A stretch of DNA of 64,000 bases from Rachicladosporium sp. CCFEE 5018 (GCA_002077045.2 KZ111141.1:979183-1043182), one strand, 5' to 3'; counted from the stretch's first letter, positions 33,022 to 46,600 are shown. A program made the numbers and translations. The notes: a model not told the origin generated them from the letters alone.

Positions 33022-33636
33022 AGCATGCCCGGCTTGGAAGACCAAAGAGTCACGATATTAGCCTGGCATCATCTAGCACGTCACGCTCACTAATGCATCT
33101 CTACTGTCCCGAACGTTTGAAGGTACTTTATGCTCATAACGACCGCGCCGCAACAGTGATTCTGAAATGAGATCGCGAGCGAGAGGAGAAATAATCAGTC
33201 GACAACGGGACTCCCTACTCGTATGTCTCTTCCATCGGCACATGCGCTCGACAGGCTGAGGACCTTGAGAGATCCAGACCAGCTTAACGTTCACGACACG
33301 GCTCCTCCCGTCGCTGCAAGCGGACAACCTCACTTTATGCACCATAGCTAATATTAGCCATGCAACTTGATCTCATCCCACTTCTGAATTTGTTCGGATG
33401 ACAGTCGCTACAATACTTATACAGTTAAGTATCAACTGCGATTATTACGAGTACTGCCGACTCGACTCCAAGCCAATAGCATTGTTCCGAGCCCGTTCCT
33501 CAGACGCACATGGCCAGCATACAATGATCTCGATACTCTGCCGAGTCCAGTCCAGACCACCAATACCACATATCTCGCTCCACCCTCCATGAGTCAATAA
33601 TTTGCCTCGCTGTTTGATAGCAGTACTACCGCACCC
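33022..33636. other. Intergenic between RING gene and PIK1 (copy A)
   Basis: 615 bp, 3' UTR and PIK1 promoter by position. Similar to 54766-55381 with indels near 33170-33200 and 33350. Nothing else recognised. Confidence 0.5.
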
Positions 33637-36078
33637 ATGAGCTGGCAGCTCCTCTCCCGCTTCCTCGACTCGGAGCACTTCAACAAGGACCCGTCACTGA
33701 CCGTCGCCTACCTTGCGCGCTACGCAGATCATGTCGGCATCCACTACGCACTTTGTTCGAAGCTGCGGACGTTCAGCTACGAGGAGATTGAGTTCTTCTT
33801 GCCGCAATTATGCCACCTAATAGTCAGTGTGGACAATGAGAGCATGGCGTTGGAGGAGTTCGTGGTGGACTTATGTGAGGAGAGTGTAGGAGGGGCGTTG
33901 CTGGTGAGTTTCACACTGAGCAGAGAGTGGCGATGGGGAGAGTGCTGACAAGTCAAGGCAGACATTCTGGCTTTTTCAGACGTACCTGCATGATCTTTCC
34001 GCGAAGCCAGCGAGCGAGGCGTTCAGGACTTGTAGGCGGGTATACAATCGTGTACAGAGTATCGTATTTGGCGCGACCGACGCAGTAAGAAGGGATACAA
34101 TACACGAGAATGTACTGCCGGTCACTGTGCTATCAAGTCTGGTAATGGCGAGTGTAGGCATGCCTATATTGGCACAGGCTGCAATGCCCTTAGCGGTCGC
34201 GCAGGCTAGGAGACCGCGACCAATAGAGCATGACCTGCCTGAGGTGGCTGCTGTGCAGAAGCTTGGCCGAAGTCATACGGTTACAGGGAGCACTACAGCG
34301 TCAAGACGAGCAGGACCTGCCAGCGAAGGAACCGACCCTGCTCGTAGGAAGACGCGCAGACCTGTAGCGTTGCACTCCAGTGACATCACGTTATCCCGGA
34401 CTCGGCCGAACTCTCCACGAATGGCCGCCTCGCCAAGGCTAGCTGAGCTGCGAGAGCCTCCAACACATCGACACTCCCTTGCTGTGATGACACAGGACTT
34501 CGATGATTCGCTGAGCACCATATCGCTCTCTGAGCATCGAAAAGCTAGTGTCGGCAATCGACATGGGCCTATGTCTCCAGGCGTACCTCGAAGACCAAGC
34601 GAGCTGTCCAGACGGCACTCCACTGCGCCGCGCAGCCTGGTTTCATCGATCATGAGTCGTGAGCACAAGACCAGGATGCTGCGTCAGAACTACTTCCGCA
34701 GCGAAATGCAATTCTTGACAGCACTGGAGGGCATCTCATCACGTCTTGTAGCGGTGCCGAAACCAGCGAGACTCAGCGCACTGCGGGCTGAACTGGCTCT
34801 TGTTGGCCAAGACTTACCTGCCGAAGTCGATATACCACTCATATGTCCTCCGACACTCGTTGACGGCACGGCTAGCAAAAGCAGACATCATCGCATCGTT
34901 CGACTAAATCCCGCAGAAGCGACCAGTCTGAATAGTGCTGCGAAGGTGCCCTACCTACTCATGCTTGAGATCATACACGATGACTTCGACTTCGATCCAG
35001 ATAGTCACCAAAACGAGCAGCTTCTCGCTGCGCTCTTGTCCGATAAGGGTAAGAAGCAACGCAGGCTGTTCGACACTTCAGATGCTGCACGCGCTGAGCT
35101 GGAGCGCATGCAGTCGCCTCAAGAACGCGGTCGAGACGACAGTGTCTTCGAGCCAACTTTAGGCGACCTCAGTAGTCCTGCTCTGTTGCAAGGACCCGAT
35201 CATCGACCAAATGGCTCCAGCAGTCCTCGCGTTGGCACATCCAACAGCGCGAGGGAGCCACCGAGGCTATCAAGTGGAGTCAGCACATTGTCTTCATCAG
35301 CCAGCATCGCGACGCCAAGAACTTCAGACGGACCTATTACACGAGCTAATACTCCAGGTGCGCGTCCCTCGGCTGCTGGCAAAAATCAGATTCCGGATCA
35401 AGCTGAGGTCTCGGCGTTGGCAACTCACATGCGCACTGCTGCACACATGCTGGCACAGCTCGAGATGAGTGCCACGAAACGACCAAAGGCAGAAGTTGCA
35501 TCCATCAAGGCTAAAATTATTGCCAGCATGCAGTCGCTTGAAGAGCAGAGCTTCTTGTCTGACGATGCACTTGCGTCTTCAAACTTCGACACAATGATTG
35601 CTAAAGCTGGGACCGCTGCTTCGAACGCAGAGCCCAATGACTTCGATGAGAGCGAGCTCGAGGTTGATACTGACCCCACCCTCACGGGCGGACGTGGCGC
35701 AGCTCGCATGGAGAACGACCTGAAGACTGGTGGTGTCGAGCGCAAAGGTGACCGGGATGATCCATCAGCTGCTACCGTTGGCGAAGCGTGGGAGCAGAAA
35801 AAGGAGCGCATCCGCAAATCGTCACCCTACGGCTGGGTGAAAGGCTGGGATCTACTTTCGGTGATCGTCAAAACTGGCGACGACCTCAGGCAGGAGGCTT
35901 TCGCATGTCAGCTGATCAACACCTGCTCGCGTATTTGGCAAGAGCGCGAGATTGATGTCTGGGTGAAAGACATGCGCATCCTGGTCACTGGAGGAAGCTC
36001 GGGCATACTGGAGACGATCACCAACGCCATCTCGTTGCACTCGCTCAAACGCTCCCTGACTTTGGCAAGCATCGCGGC
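33637..36078 (+). CDS. PIK1: Phosphatidylinositol 4-kinase PIK1, cut by gap (copy A)
   Basis: Exon 1 33637-33903 and exon 2 from 33962 stay open into the gap. The N-terminal helical (LKU) region starts MSWQLLSRFLDSEHFNKD. The kinase domain begins around GWDLLSVIVKTGDDLRQEAF and sequence stops at LTLASIAA. The catalytic DRHNGN and DFG motifs, present in copy B, would lie beyond the gap. No internal stop or frameshift is seen before the cut, so this is an assembly truncation and not evidence of decay. Confidence 0.92.
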
Positions 36079-36178
36079 NNNNNNNNNNNNNNNNNNNNNN
36101 NNNNNNNNNNNNNNNNNNNNNNNNNNNNNNNNNNNNNNNNNNNNNNNNNNNNNNNNNNNNNNNNNNNNNNNNNNNNNN
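36079..36178. other. Assembly gap, 100 N
   Basis: Exactly 100 N, the customary placeholder for a gap of unknown size. It separates the end of copy A (inside PIK1, plus strand) from the start of copy B (inside the dehydrogenase-like gene, minus strand). Confidence 1.
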
Positions 36179-36944
36179 CAATGGGGATGTCCACACTTTG
36201 CAGACTGTCCGTTAGAGTACCTCCGAGATCATTCACCGTGCGAAGACCAGTCAATTTCTCGGTAAGAGACTTCGAGTAGGCCTGCTTCGGCGGCTTCACG
36301 GCAGAGATACTCCATCTCGCACTACTCTTCGCCAACTCGCCAAGCCCATATCGATCGAAAAGCGTTAGGATCGTCGACAGTGTGCCTCCACTCGCACTGC
36401 CCTTCATATCATGCATCGAGTAGACGATCTCCCCGGTGCCTGTATGAAGCGTCTCACGGATGTGATTCACCAGAGCCCAGCACATCAGATCACTCGGCGC
36501 GGACTCCACGCCACACTGCGGGATGATGATAGCACCAGTCTGCTTCGCAGTGTCGTGATACTGATTGACCATGTCGTAAACCCATGGGATCTCACCGGTG
36601 ACATCCAGGTAATGCGTACCGGTCTTCGCGCAGGCGGCGAGCACTGCCGTTCCATATTTGTGGTAGGGACCGACGGTCGTAACCAGGACCTTCGTCTTGA
36701 GCGCTAGCTTCTCTAGGGATGCGGGATCGAGTTCTGATGTTTCGATCGCAGGAGAAGGACGATTTGGATTGAGCGTCTGGAGTTCTTTGGCCAGGTCTCG
36801 GAGCTTGGACTGACTGCGACCTGCTATCGCCCACTTGAGATTCGTTGGAGATGATGTTGTGAGGTATTCCGCGGTGTATTTGCCAGTGTATCCTGTTGCG
36901 CCAAAGAGAATCACCTCGTACTGACGGCTTTGGTTAGACGCCAT
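36179..36944 (-). CDS. Saccharopine-dehydrogenase-like oxidoreductase, 5' part (copy B)
   Basis: The frame runs from ATG 36944 toward the gap and is cut at 36179, so the C-terminal ~160 residues are missing. What remains matches copy A closely, including the GATGYTG nucleotide-binding motif, with a few substitutions (for example ITSS to TTSS, CAETG to CAKTG, KQDYS to KQAYS). No frame damage is seen. Confidence 0.88.
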
Positions 36945-37283
36945 GATGAACTGAGAAGGTTGCCGAAGCTGGAAGACGGCCAGTGTCCTTTTCGGTGCTT
37001 TTCGTGAAGCGTGAACGACGAGAATACGAGACCAATATCAAGACCTACCAATACTGAACATTATTGCACCACTTATTTTGCCCTTTGCAACCGAGGCCTG
37101 TATCATGATCACATGCATTGATGGCTAGATGGAGGCAATGAGCCGGCGATGGGCGCGAGTCATGTGCCAAGACCGCTAGCGTTCACGACCCACGAATTCG
37201 ACGTCGATATCGACGACAAAGAATGTGAGGACAGCGGCATCCCACGACCATCGACTCACCTCGAACACAGCACTACCGCCACA
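36945..37283. promoter_or_regulatory. Shared divergent promoter, dehydrogenase-like / RPL43 (copy B)
   Basis: 339 bp, the counterpart of 15195-15524, with a short insertion near 37148. Confidence 0.5.
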
Positions 37284-37820
37284 ATGACGAAACGCACAAA
37301 GAGTATGTTGCCCCAGCGATAGAGAGATGAGCCTTGTCAAGGCAATGCAGAGACGCGCCGAGGGAAATGGAAAGACTTGGACGCAATATACTGACTCCAT
37401 GAACAGAGGTCGGAATCACCGGTAAATACGGTACTCGGTATGCCACGCCCACACTATCCCTCGAACCGCCAGATCATTGCGACGCCGGGACCTCAAATAA
37501 GTTGAAGGAGATGTACTAACATTCACCCTCAGCTACGGTGCCTCCCTCCGCAAGCAAGTAAAGAAGATCGAAATCTCACAGCACGCCCGCTACACATGCA
37601 CATTCTGCGGAAAGGTCACGGTCAAGCGTCATTCGGTTGGAATCTGGGACTGCAAGTCGTGCAAGAAGACGGTTGCTGGAGGCGCATACATTCTGTCGTA
37701 CGTCGAGGTCAATACATCCGGGCGGTGGGAGGATATCAGACTAACATTGTATTCAGCACACCGGCAGCCGCTGCTACACGGTCGACGATCAGGCGTCTAC
37801 GAGAGATTGCGGAGGTGTAG
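37284..37820 (+). CDS. RPL43: 60S ribosomal protein L43 (copy B)
   Basis: Exons 37284-37302, 37407-37437, 37533-37697 and 37757-37820 give 92 aa, apparently identical to copy A. Exon differences are silent (for example AAGCGC to AAACGC, CACTCG to CATTCG) while introns differ more, the pattern expected for two functional copies under purifying selection. Confidence 0.95.
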
Positions 37821-38599
37821 ATGGGGTCATGAGAGCATGGAGGGTTGATGGACTTGCGAAAGGCTGATGGACTTGCGTACGGCCGTGTGCGATGGAGCGT
37901 CGGACGTGATGAAAGATGACGACTAGCATCCGCACCAACAAGCTGTCGCAACCGTAAAGCTGAGAACAAATCATTCGGCCACAGTTGATCTACTTCATCA
38001 ATCTCAACAAGGTTCCGGTGCTATCTCCTGAAGCCATTCTTCGACCCGGTGACTCGGGCCTTGGATTCGATCACTACTGCAGGTGCACTTCGAGCACGTT
38101 TCGGAAGACGGATCAAGTCAAGCGTCCGATGCTAACCACCTAATCGGCGCGCACGCTCCATGATGTGCCACCACTGGCCATTTTAATGTGACATTGAACG
38201 GTCGTGAACTAGTAGAGGGTGCCCTACGTTGGCTGCCACTCCAACACCCCGTGATGCTCGTTCCAGGCATGTAATGTGACGCAAGCAAGTTGAGCGGAGA
38301 CACAGGTCACGCTCGATCCCACCGGACCCGTTGCTGCTACAGCAGCAGATAGCAACCCTTTCACCTTACCTGATCCCACGTGAATGTGATAAGCTTTGTC
38401 GAGTGCGAGCAAGTTGCTTGCTATGCCAAATTGTAGAGGGATGGACATCCCGTGACTGCCTTAGCTAAGTATGCATATGGCGCTAGCGCAAACTACTTAA
38501 ACTCCGCTTCTCTTCCCGAACCCACTTACATCTACTCATGATCTACATGAACCAACTTCACTATTACCTTCCTCCAGCTCGCGCAACACCACCGATACC
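37821..38599. other. Intergenic between RPL43 and RING/PHD gene (copy B)
   Basis: 779 bp, counterpart of 16062-16853. The CACGTG (38377-38382) and the AGCAAG-TTG-CTTGCT inverted repeat (38408-38422) are kept. The RPL43-proximal half is clearly more diverged, with indels. Confidence 0.55.
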
Positions 38600-40679
38600 A
38601 TGGCAGACCCCTGCATAGTCTGCCTGGGTGATCTGCGATCTCTCAATACAGACATCTCGCCCTCCGACACTCCCAAGTCGCCTCACGATGGCGTCGATCC
38701 CACCACCGCCAAGAGCTCACTGCGCCATACCAGACTGAGCGCGAAAAGGTACCTATACCACACCCTTAAGACTTGAGTCCGGACGAGAACGTCGCTCGCG
38801 ACCGATCCGCCGCGCTCCTACCCCATGCCGGAGGCTTGCGCCCCCCACGCTACCCCTCCGATACGTATCCACACGTACCACTACCTCCTACCTTGGACGG
38901 CTTGAAGACATTCGCCGAATAAGCATGGAAGGTGAGGGTTTCTCCTTCTCGTGCATTACCTGTCGAGGGTGCTGTCGGGACACTCCGGTATGGGGAGGCA
39001 CAATGAGAACACGCCACTGACAATGTCGTCTCTGTAGCACCGATGACGACGAGATTATAGCACACCTGCTGCCCTGCAAGCATGATCTCCACAATGCTTG
39101 CCTCACTCCTTGGGTGGAACGCGCGAATAGCTGCCCGATTTGCAGAGCGAAGTTCAACATGGTCGAGCTTAGCGTGGCTGTCGGCGGGGAGGTCATCGAC
39201 TCATATGCTGTGCAAGACAAAGTTCAAGAAGCCGAGCTTGATCCGAGCATGATAGTAGAAGACGAGCTTGTCGCTGCCGAGGCATGGGAGCCTTGCCTGG
39301 TATGCGGACACATCGGCGAAGGTACCTCTCAGATGTACTGCGACAGCTGCGACAAGGCAGTGCACGTGTTTTGCGCTGGCTACGACGACGCTCCTGATAC
39401 CTGGTTCTGCGAGAACTGCATCCCGTTTCTTGGCGATGGCGCACCCCTCGTTGGGACGCGACGCGCTCAACGGAGGCCAGCACGACCTGCGCGACGGCCG
39501 GCACCACCAAGCACTGCACGACGACGTGGTCGCGGCGTTGACTCCGTGTGGGATCGCATCTGGCAGGAAGTATCACAACGCATCGACTTGGACCTCGACT
39601 TCCCCTTCGATGACGGCGAGCCTGTAGCAGACACTCGAACACCTGCTCAGCGTCGAGAGTTCCGACAGTGGCAAAGGCGCTTCGAGGCTGCTGACCGCGA
39701 TGGAGATGCTAGTCAGTTACGTCGAATCGCAACGCGTCTGCAGGCCCCTGGGCCGGCGCCTGCTTCTGCACCGGCGCCCGAGTCACAGGAAGAGCTTCGT
39801 GCGTGGAATGCTTTCGAAAAGGCTAGAGACCTACATGATCCGGAGTCAGCGAACCGCCGGAAGCGAAAGTCGACGGCATCACCTGCATCACCACAAGAGC
39901 CGCAACCCGAGAGAAGAGCACTGAAAAGGCCTCGATTGCGTCGACCACCTCCATCTGCTGCCTCTCCACCCGCCAAGTCCTCTCACGCTGCTGCATCACG
40001 ACCGATTGGGGAACCCAACTTCTTGTCATCACTACTGACGGAGCTTGGGTCGAGACCCGACTCTGGTAGCTCGCCTGCCTCCTCGGACTACGCAAACGGC
40101 CAATACTCGCCGCGGAACTCGTCACCCGCAGTCTCCGACGCTCAGTCGCCCATGCTATCGGCCTCACAGTCACCCCGCGCGTCGTCCATGACTCCGCCAC
40201 CACCAGATATGCTGTCGCCACCAACTTCGACGAAAGCGGGACATTCAACGGCGCTCCCAGTATTCTCTCCGTTCTCGCCCGCGCTCAGCTCTCCTGTCAC
40301 ATTGCCTCAACTGAATGGCTTGCACCACCGCGGTCGCCGGCGCAATTTACACGATCCTACTCACGACCAGACTACCTCCCATAGTCCACCGCGCCATCCT
40401 GCGTCGTCACCGACTCGAAATCTGTCTTACTCTTCGAAGGAGGAGATACAACGCATGGTTAAGAAGGCTCTGCGACCCCGATACGACAGTAAGGAGATCA
40501 CGAAAGATCAATTCACAGATATCAATCGCGATGTCTCGCGGAGGATGTACGAGCTGGTCGCTGATGCTTCGGCGCTGTCCGAGCAGAGTGAACGGGAGAG
40601 ACTTCAGGACGTCGCGGAGAGTGAGGTCAGGAGCGCGATTGGGAGGATTAGTACTGGAGTACAAGTAGCGAGCGCATGA
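38600..40679 (+). CDS. RING and PHD finger protein (copy B)
   Basis: Exons 38600-38748 and 39038-40679 give 596 aa, the same length as copy A. All RING and PHD cysteines and histidines are present. Exon 2 carries many silent differences from copy A, plus substitutions concentrated in the disordered middle. The 289-nt intron has the same length as in copy A, and its interior is better conserved than exon 1 (see findings). Confidence 0.85.
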
Positions 40680-41509
40680 CGAGTGATGAGGTACTGAGCC
40701 CTCGCTTTGATGATTAACGCTTGGCGCGATTGTTATGTAGATACCCATGAATGCCTTTTATTGCTGGGCCAGGACAGCTGCCCTCTAAAGTGAACACGAT
40801 ACTCTTTCCGTAATTTCGCAAATCGCCATTCCATACTCAGCATTGATCAGTCTTCATCATTCATGATTCTGGACTCTCCAAAAGCCGTCACAGTCGTACA
40901 TGTCCTGTCGCAAAGCGCAACCATCGAATCGGGTCGCTTTCTATGGATTTATCATCACCCATCTTCGCCGCCCTACAACGCTTTCACAAAGTCTGTTCCG
41001 CACACGTGAGTGCGCTCTCGGCCTGCGCTTCTGTCATCTCATGCTTCTGTCATCTCAGCCATGGCAGTAGAGCCTTACATCACTACGCTCGGGGGAGCCT
41101 CGACTCGACTAGAACGATCGAACACTTATCTTATTCTCTCACCCGCATGATATGTCACCCTTGCGTCCCTGACTTTGCTTGTAACAGCTGTAGAGCTCCC
41201 TGGACGTCGAAGAGAGGTAGTTGGTTGTGCGGAACAGACTTTGTGAAACCGTTGTAATCTATGTCCGTTCCTGTCCGACGCCGCGATCGGGGTACAGTGA
41301 ACATCGCACACATGCAGTCATCCCTACTGCAGCTATCTTCCTAGAGGACGGCGAATACTCCTGATAGTATGCGTCTCACTTATGTAGAAGAGAGGAACGT
41401 AGCTACGCTGACCTACTGAATCACTGTTCAAAGTATCTACCTTATTTCCTTTGCGTTCCTGCTCTGCATCCTCTCAACTCTAGACCCCCTGAGAATAAGG
41501 TACACCATC
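40680..41509. other. Intergenic between RING/PHD and DAO genes (copy B)
   Basis: 830 bp, counterpart of 18934-19760, including the second copy of the MITE-like element. No other feature seen. Confidence 0.6.
40976..41254. mobile_element. MITE-like element with 27-bp TIRs (copy B)
   Basis: TIRs at 40976-41002 and 41228-41254 are identical to those of copy A and flanked by TA on both sides (40974-40975, 41255-41256). The body is 279 bp and differs by a few substitutions. The same insertion site in both copies means insertion predates their divergence. Confidence 0.65.
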
Positions 41510-42781
41510 ATGGCTTCGCCACACGAGAACCATCACGTCGTTGTCATTGGGTATGTCATCACACCGCCATTTAGATAGCAGATCAGTCGACTCTGACAAG
41601 CAGCACAGAGCAGGCGTCACAGGCCTAACCACAGCCCTCTTCCTCGCCGAAGCTGGCTACTATGTCACCGTACTCGGCGCCCACGTACCCGGCGACTCGA
41701 GCATCGAATACACATCACCATGGTACAATTGCCAAGTGATTGCGGCTACAACTGTCCACTGACAACAGCATGCAGGGCCGGCGCCCACTGGCTTCCCCAC
41801 TCCACGCCCTCCACCCCCCGTGAGCAATCCTGGGACACTCAAACCTACGCCCACTGGCTCTCGCTACTCGAGTACGAACGCACTCTCCCAGCTTCCGCCC
41901 CGCGCTCCGGTATCGCAATGCTGCCAGCGATGAACTTCTGGGACCACGACCGGGCGCCCACAGACGACGATCTCTGGTGGGCACCCGTTGTTAGAGGATT
42001 CAGACAGATGAGCGAGACCCAAGGCTTCGTGGCTGACGTCAATGGACGGACGCCCGTCCCCGAGGGCAAGGTGGGAGCGGCATGCGAGTATGAAGCGATG
42101 TGTGTGAATGTGAGTAAGTATTTGCTTTATTTGCAGAAGCGAGGAGAGAGTTTGGGCGTGAAGGTCTTGAAGGTCAAGCTTGATGGGAGGAGGGGCTTTG
42201 GGAAGGCGTTGGAGGCTGCTGCGAAGCTCGTTGGGAGAGAAGGGCGGAGAAAGGTGGACTGCTTTGTCAACGCTACTGGGCTGGGGGCGAAGCAATTATG
42301 TGGCGATGAGAAGATGTACCCTATCAGAGGCCAGACTGTGCTCGTCAAAGGCGAGGCACATCGGACGATTACTCGCGTTGGTATCGACCTAAAGTCTGGC
42401 GAGAAGTACGGCGCCTATAGCATACCAAGACCGGGCTCGGGAATGACCATTTTGGGCGGCACGAAACAGGCTGGTGTCTGGGACGAGACGCCTGATCCTA
42501 AGGAAACAGAGAGGATCTTGAAGCAGAATGCTTGGGCATGTCCGGAGTTGCTGACCGGTGCTGATGGTGGATTCGAGGTTGTGAGCGTGCAGTGTGGGCT
42601 TAGACCCGCGAGGGAGGGTGACGCTAGGGTGGAGAGGGAGATGGTTGGGTCGTGGAAGGTCGTGCATGCTTATGGGCATGCGGGATCGGGCTATCAGAAT
42701 TCTGTCGGTTGCGCGAGAGACGTACTTGCGCTGGTTGGGGAGAGTGTTGATGGGCCGAAATTGGTACAGGCGAGGCTATAG
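41510..42781 (+). CDS. DAO: D-amino-acid oxidase, peroxisomal (copy B)
   Basis: Exons 41510-41550, 41609-41722 and 41776-42781 give 386 aa, as in copy A. The FAD motif, the DAO signature and the C-terminal ARL peroxisomal signal are intact. The first ~500 nt of exon 3 are strongly diverged from copy A (for example EYERTL for EHERAL, EAAAKLVGREG for STAAGIAGKEG). The last ~500 nt are nearly identical. The second intron (41723-41775) does not align with its copy A counterpart. Confidence 0.93.
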
Positions 42782-42837
42782 CCTTGAGGCTGCCGTCAAA
42801 TACATCATGACGATGAAGTCTGTATGGTCGCATGAAA

Positions 42838-43335
42838 TCACTGCTGCTTCTCCGAGAGCTGCTGAAGTAGCTTGAGGACCTTGTCCGCCTCTGCGTCGGT
42901 CTGCTGCTTGATCTCACTGTTGCCCATCGTGTCGAGTGGGCCGTACAGCCAGCACTCCTGCATCGTGCGGACGAGCTCTTGCAAGCGCTCGGCCTTTGAG
43001 ATCTGTGGCTGTGATCAGTGTTGCACATATGGCATCAAATGTCAGAGAGACGCGTACCAAGAACGACGTCTCGACTTGCATCTGTAGCTGCAGATTGACT
43101 GCTGCAATCCGATCGGGCTTATTTTGCTACAGTCTTGTCAGCCATCACATCAGGTCAATGATTGAGGGTACAACACGAACCGATGCAAGCTGAATGATCG
43201 TGCTGAAGTGCTTGATCAAGTCATCTCGGCGATTGTTGATCTCGTCTAGGAGGTGGTCAGTGATGATCGATGGTACTAGGGCTTGCCGGACCAACCCAAG
43301 AGAGCAGACGTTGTCCGCACGGCACTCGGATTCAT
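42838..43335 (-). CDS. MED22: Mediator subunit 22 (copy B)
   Basis: Exons 43335-43296, 43245-43181, 43126-43058 and 43002-42838, same structure and 112-aa length as copy A. Splice sites are conserved; one visible substitution is TSLL to TSFL. Converges on DAO with 56 bp between stops. Confidence 0.72.
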
Positions 43336-43614
43336 CTTTCGTGCATAGTGTGGGTATCAATTCTGTTGATCAGCATCGAGCAACTTGCTTGAAGCATTGA
43401 CGATTTACGAATGATGTTCCGAGCGACACAGGTCAACGTCCCTTGGTCTTGATGTGGAAGTGAAGCCATATCGTGGAGTCCGGGGTTACGTATCTCCGCG
43501 CGCCAGTGTTTTGATGTTGACGCGATTCGATGCACTTGACAACCACTTCGAATGCATATTCTATCGTGGAGAAACCACTTATTGGTCTGTCTGAATGGTC
43601 TCTGAATACACTCG
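43336..43614. promoter_or_regulatory. Shared divergent promoter, MED22 / kinesin-14 (copy B)
   Basis: 279 bp, counterpart of 21585-21863. Confidence 0.45.
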
Positions 43615-46600
43615 ATGTTCACAATGGAGCGACCGCCGTCGCAGCTGGAGATTTTGCGTCCCTCTGGGTTAAAGCAGCCATCGAGGCTACCGGCTATGAT
43701 GGGCTCGAGTCGGACATTGGGCGAGGCAAGCCAGAGCGAGATGAATGCAAGAAGTGCTGGAACGATGGGGCCACCGTTGGTTCCACAGAAGCATAAATTG
43801 CCTGGATGTACGAAATCGCGACAATTCGTAGAAATTGTGAGACATGGACTAACGCATGATTCAGTGCCCGAACCACCCACGAAGCAGCGCAAGACACTGA
43901 TCGAACGCGCTGGGGAGACGAACGGATCGCTGCGATCGCATCTTCCCGCAGTCTCGAAGCCCGGCTTTACGCGCTCCGAGAGCAACACCGCTCAAGTGGG
44001 CTCGGGAATGAAGTCAGCATCCTTCAATGGCTACCGCAACACGTCGAACGCATCTACAGTGAGCTCCGTCAGCAGCACGCGCAATGGCAGTCGGCAAAAT
44101 GGGTTTCGAAGTCTACGACAGCCTAGCGCTGCCGAGTCAGTCCAGGAACAGGAGGAGGTGGACGACGGCATGTTGAGCAGACGCAAAGGTACACCAGTCA
44201 TTTCTCTCAACCCGAAAAGCATCGAGAAGATCACGCTGCGCAAGGTCCGCACTCACGGCGACTTGCGGCAACACAGCCAGTCCAGCGACTCCAGTGTTCA
44301 ACACTCTGGGCTCAAACACCGTCATCAAGATCTTGAGGGACGAGTGGTAAGTAGGGACGATCACGCCGGCCGACCATCACACGCGCAACAGCACACGCAG
44401 CCCAAGTCACGCCAAGCCTCCCTAAGTGCTGCTTTCGCGGACCTCTCTCTGACGCCCCAGGTCCCTCGCAAGCACTCAGGCAAGGGCATACGACACACTC
44501 CGTCGCTCGAGCGAATTAAAGAAGAGATCTCTCCCTCAAAGATCCCAAAGTTCTCTTGTACCCCTCTCCTTCGTCACACACAGACTATGCAAACGCTGAG
44601 CACTCCTTCTCCGCTCAAGCATAAGGGTTCGATCAATGGTCTGCGCACACCGGCAGCCAGTGTCAGCCGCAATAAGCATGAGTTGCCCGTATTCTTGACG
44701 AAAGAGAAGCTTACCCCTGTCGCAGCATGGAACACCGCGGATCGACTGGACAGTGTGGTGAGTCTTACCATTGAACACGCCATGAGGTATAAGAGGCTAA
44801 CGTTGCGCAGGAGCAAATGTACCACAATCTCAGCCGCGACTTTGTGAATGCGAACAACTCGGCGACGGCACTTGAGGAGGCTGTAGCAGCATACAAAGTC
44901 CAAGGTTTGACCAGCGTTCTGAGCAAGATATATTAGATTGCTGACATGTTGCTCAGTGCAAGAAATACGGGAACGCAACTCTGAACTTAGTGCATCGAAC
45001 CGAGCCTTCACAGCAGATCTCGAGCGAGCACGAAGTGACCTTCACACGACAACATCGGATCTACGACAAGCGGGGCGAGATCACGAACGAGAAATCCAAG
45101 ACCTCGAGCGACGGCACGAGAAAGACCTCGCGGAGATCAACAGCAAGCATGTGAGAGCACTGCAAGATCTCGAACGAGACGGCCAGCGAGCAGTCGATGG
45201 CCTGGAGAGGGAGATCAAAGAAGCGAAGGAGACCGTCGAACGACAGAAGCGCGATGAGATTGCAGACTTAACTTCGCAGCACTGGGAGGAGATGGACAAG
45301 ATGAAGCTGAAGCATGATGCCGAAGTGGCGAAATTGCAGGCAGAGATTGATAGCCTGCGGAAGTCAGACGATAGTAGAGCAGCGCAGTCTGCTAGCCAAG
45401 TGCAGGCACTACGAGATGGCATTACTGCACTAGAGCATGAGCTAGAAGCTGGCAAGGCTACGATGACTGGTCTGCGCACACAGATCAGCATAACAGCCAG
45501 TCGAGCTGCAGCACTCGAGGCCGAGAAGGCAGCTCTGGTCTCGAAGACGCACTTCTTAGAGGGCAATCAAGAAGCCCAAAGCCATGAATTTACAACAATG
45601 AGCGAGCAACTCGCAGCAGCGGTTGCTGCGCGCGAAGCAACGATCGTAGAGCTGCGAAGAGAAGAGACTGTCAGACGAAAGCTTAATGCCCAGATTCTAG
45701 AGCTGCGAGGCAACATCCGTGTGTTCGCTCGGACGCGTCCACTTCTTGCAGGCGAGGAAGAGCCAGCCAAAGTCGAGTATCCGGATGCCGATGCACTGGA
45801 CGGCAACAAGGAGCTAGTCGTGCACGCACCCACGACACTCTCAGCTACAGGCAAAGAGCGAAACGAGAAGCACACCTACGGCTTCGATCGTGTCTTCGGT
45901 CCAGACACAGCGAATACAACGGTGTTCGAGGACTGCCGCGAGCTCGTACAAAGTGTGGTAGACGGCTACAATGTCTCCATCCTGTCGTACGGTCAGACTG
46001 GCTCAGGTAAGACATTCGGCATGTCAGGCGACAATGGCATCATCCCTAGCTCCATCGCCCTGCTGCTGTCTGAGATACAGCGTCTGCGAGAGAAAGGCTG
46101 GGAGTACGTTGTTGAAGCTAGCTTTGTCGAGGTATACAACGAGATGCTCAACGATCTCCTCGGCGATGCAAAGACCTGGGACCAGGAAGAGGAGTTGAAT
46201 GGCAGTGTGAGGTCAAAGAAGAAAGAGAGGCACGAGATTCATCACGATGCCTTGACGGGTAAGACGACGGTGACGAACCTGACTGCTGTCACGCTCTGGC
46301 CGCCGCCCAGTGATGATGCTTCATGGCCACCTGCCGCACCCATCGCATCTGACTCGGCCACGGCGACGGAGGTAGTCTCAGCCGCGTCCTACACCGAGTC
46401 AGCAGTCGCCCGACTCCTCGCGACTGCTGCCAAGAATCGGCGCGTGGCAGCGACAAACTCCAATGCTCGGTCCTCACGAAGCCACAGTGCTTTCATGCTC
46501 ACGCTCAAGGGTTCTTGCGCGGCCACGGGCGAGGTCTCCGAGGGTGTGCTGAACCTCGTCGATCTAGCTGGTAGCGAGCGACTCAAGGCCAGTGGAGCTG

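Larger units (their letters stand above)
14429..36078 (+). repeat. Large duplicated segment, copy A (21,650 bp)
   Basis: Base 14429 corresponds to 36179 and base 36078 to 57823. The two segments carry the same genes in the same order and orientation, with offsets of about 21,745-21,759. They differ by scattered substitutions and small indels. Copy A ends at the first N of the gap, inside PIK1. See findings for why this may be two haplotypes or homeologs placed in series. Confidence 0.97.
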
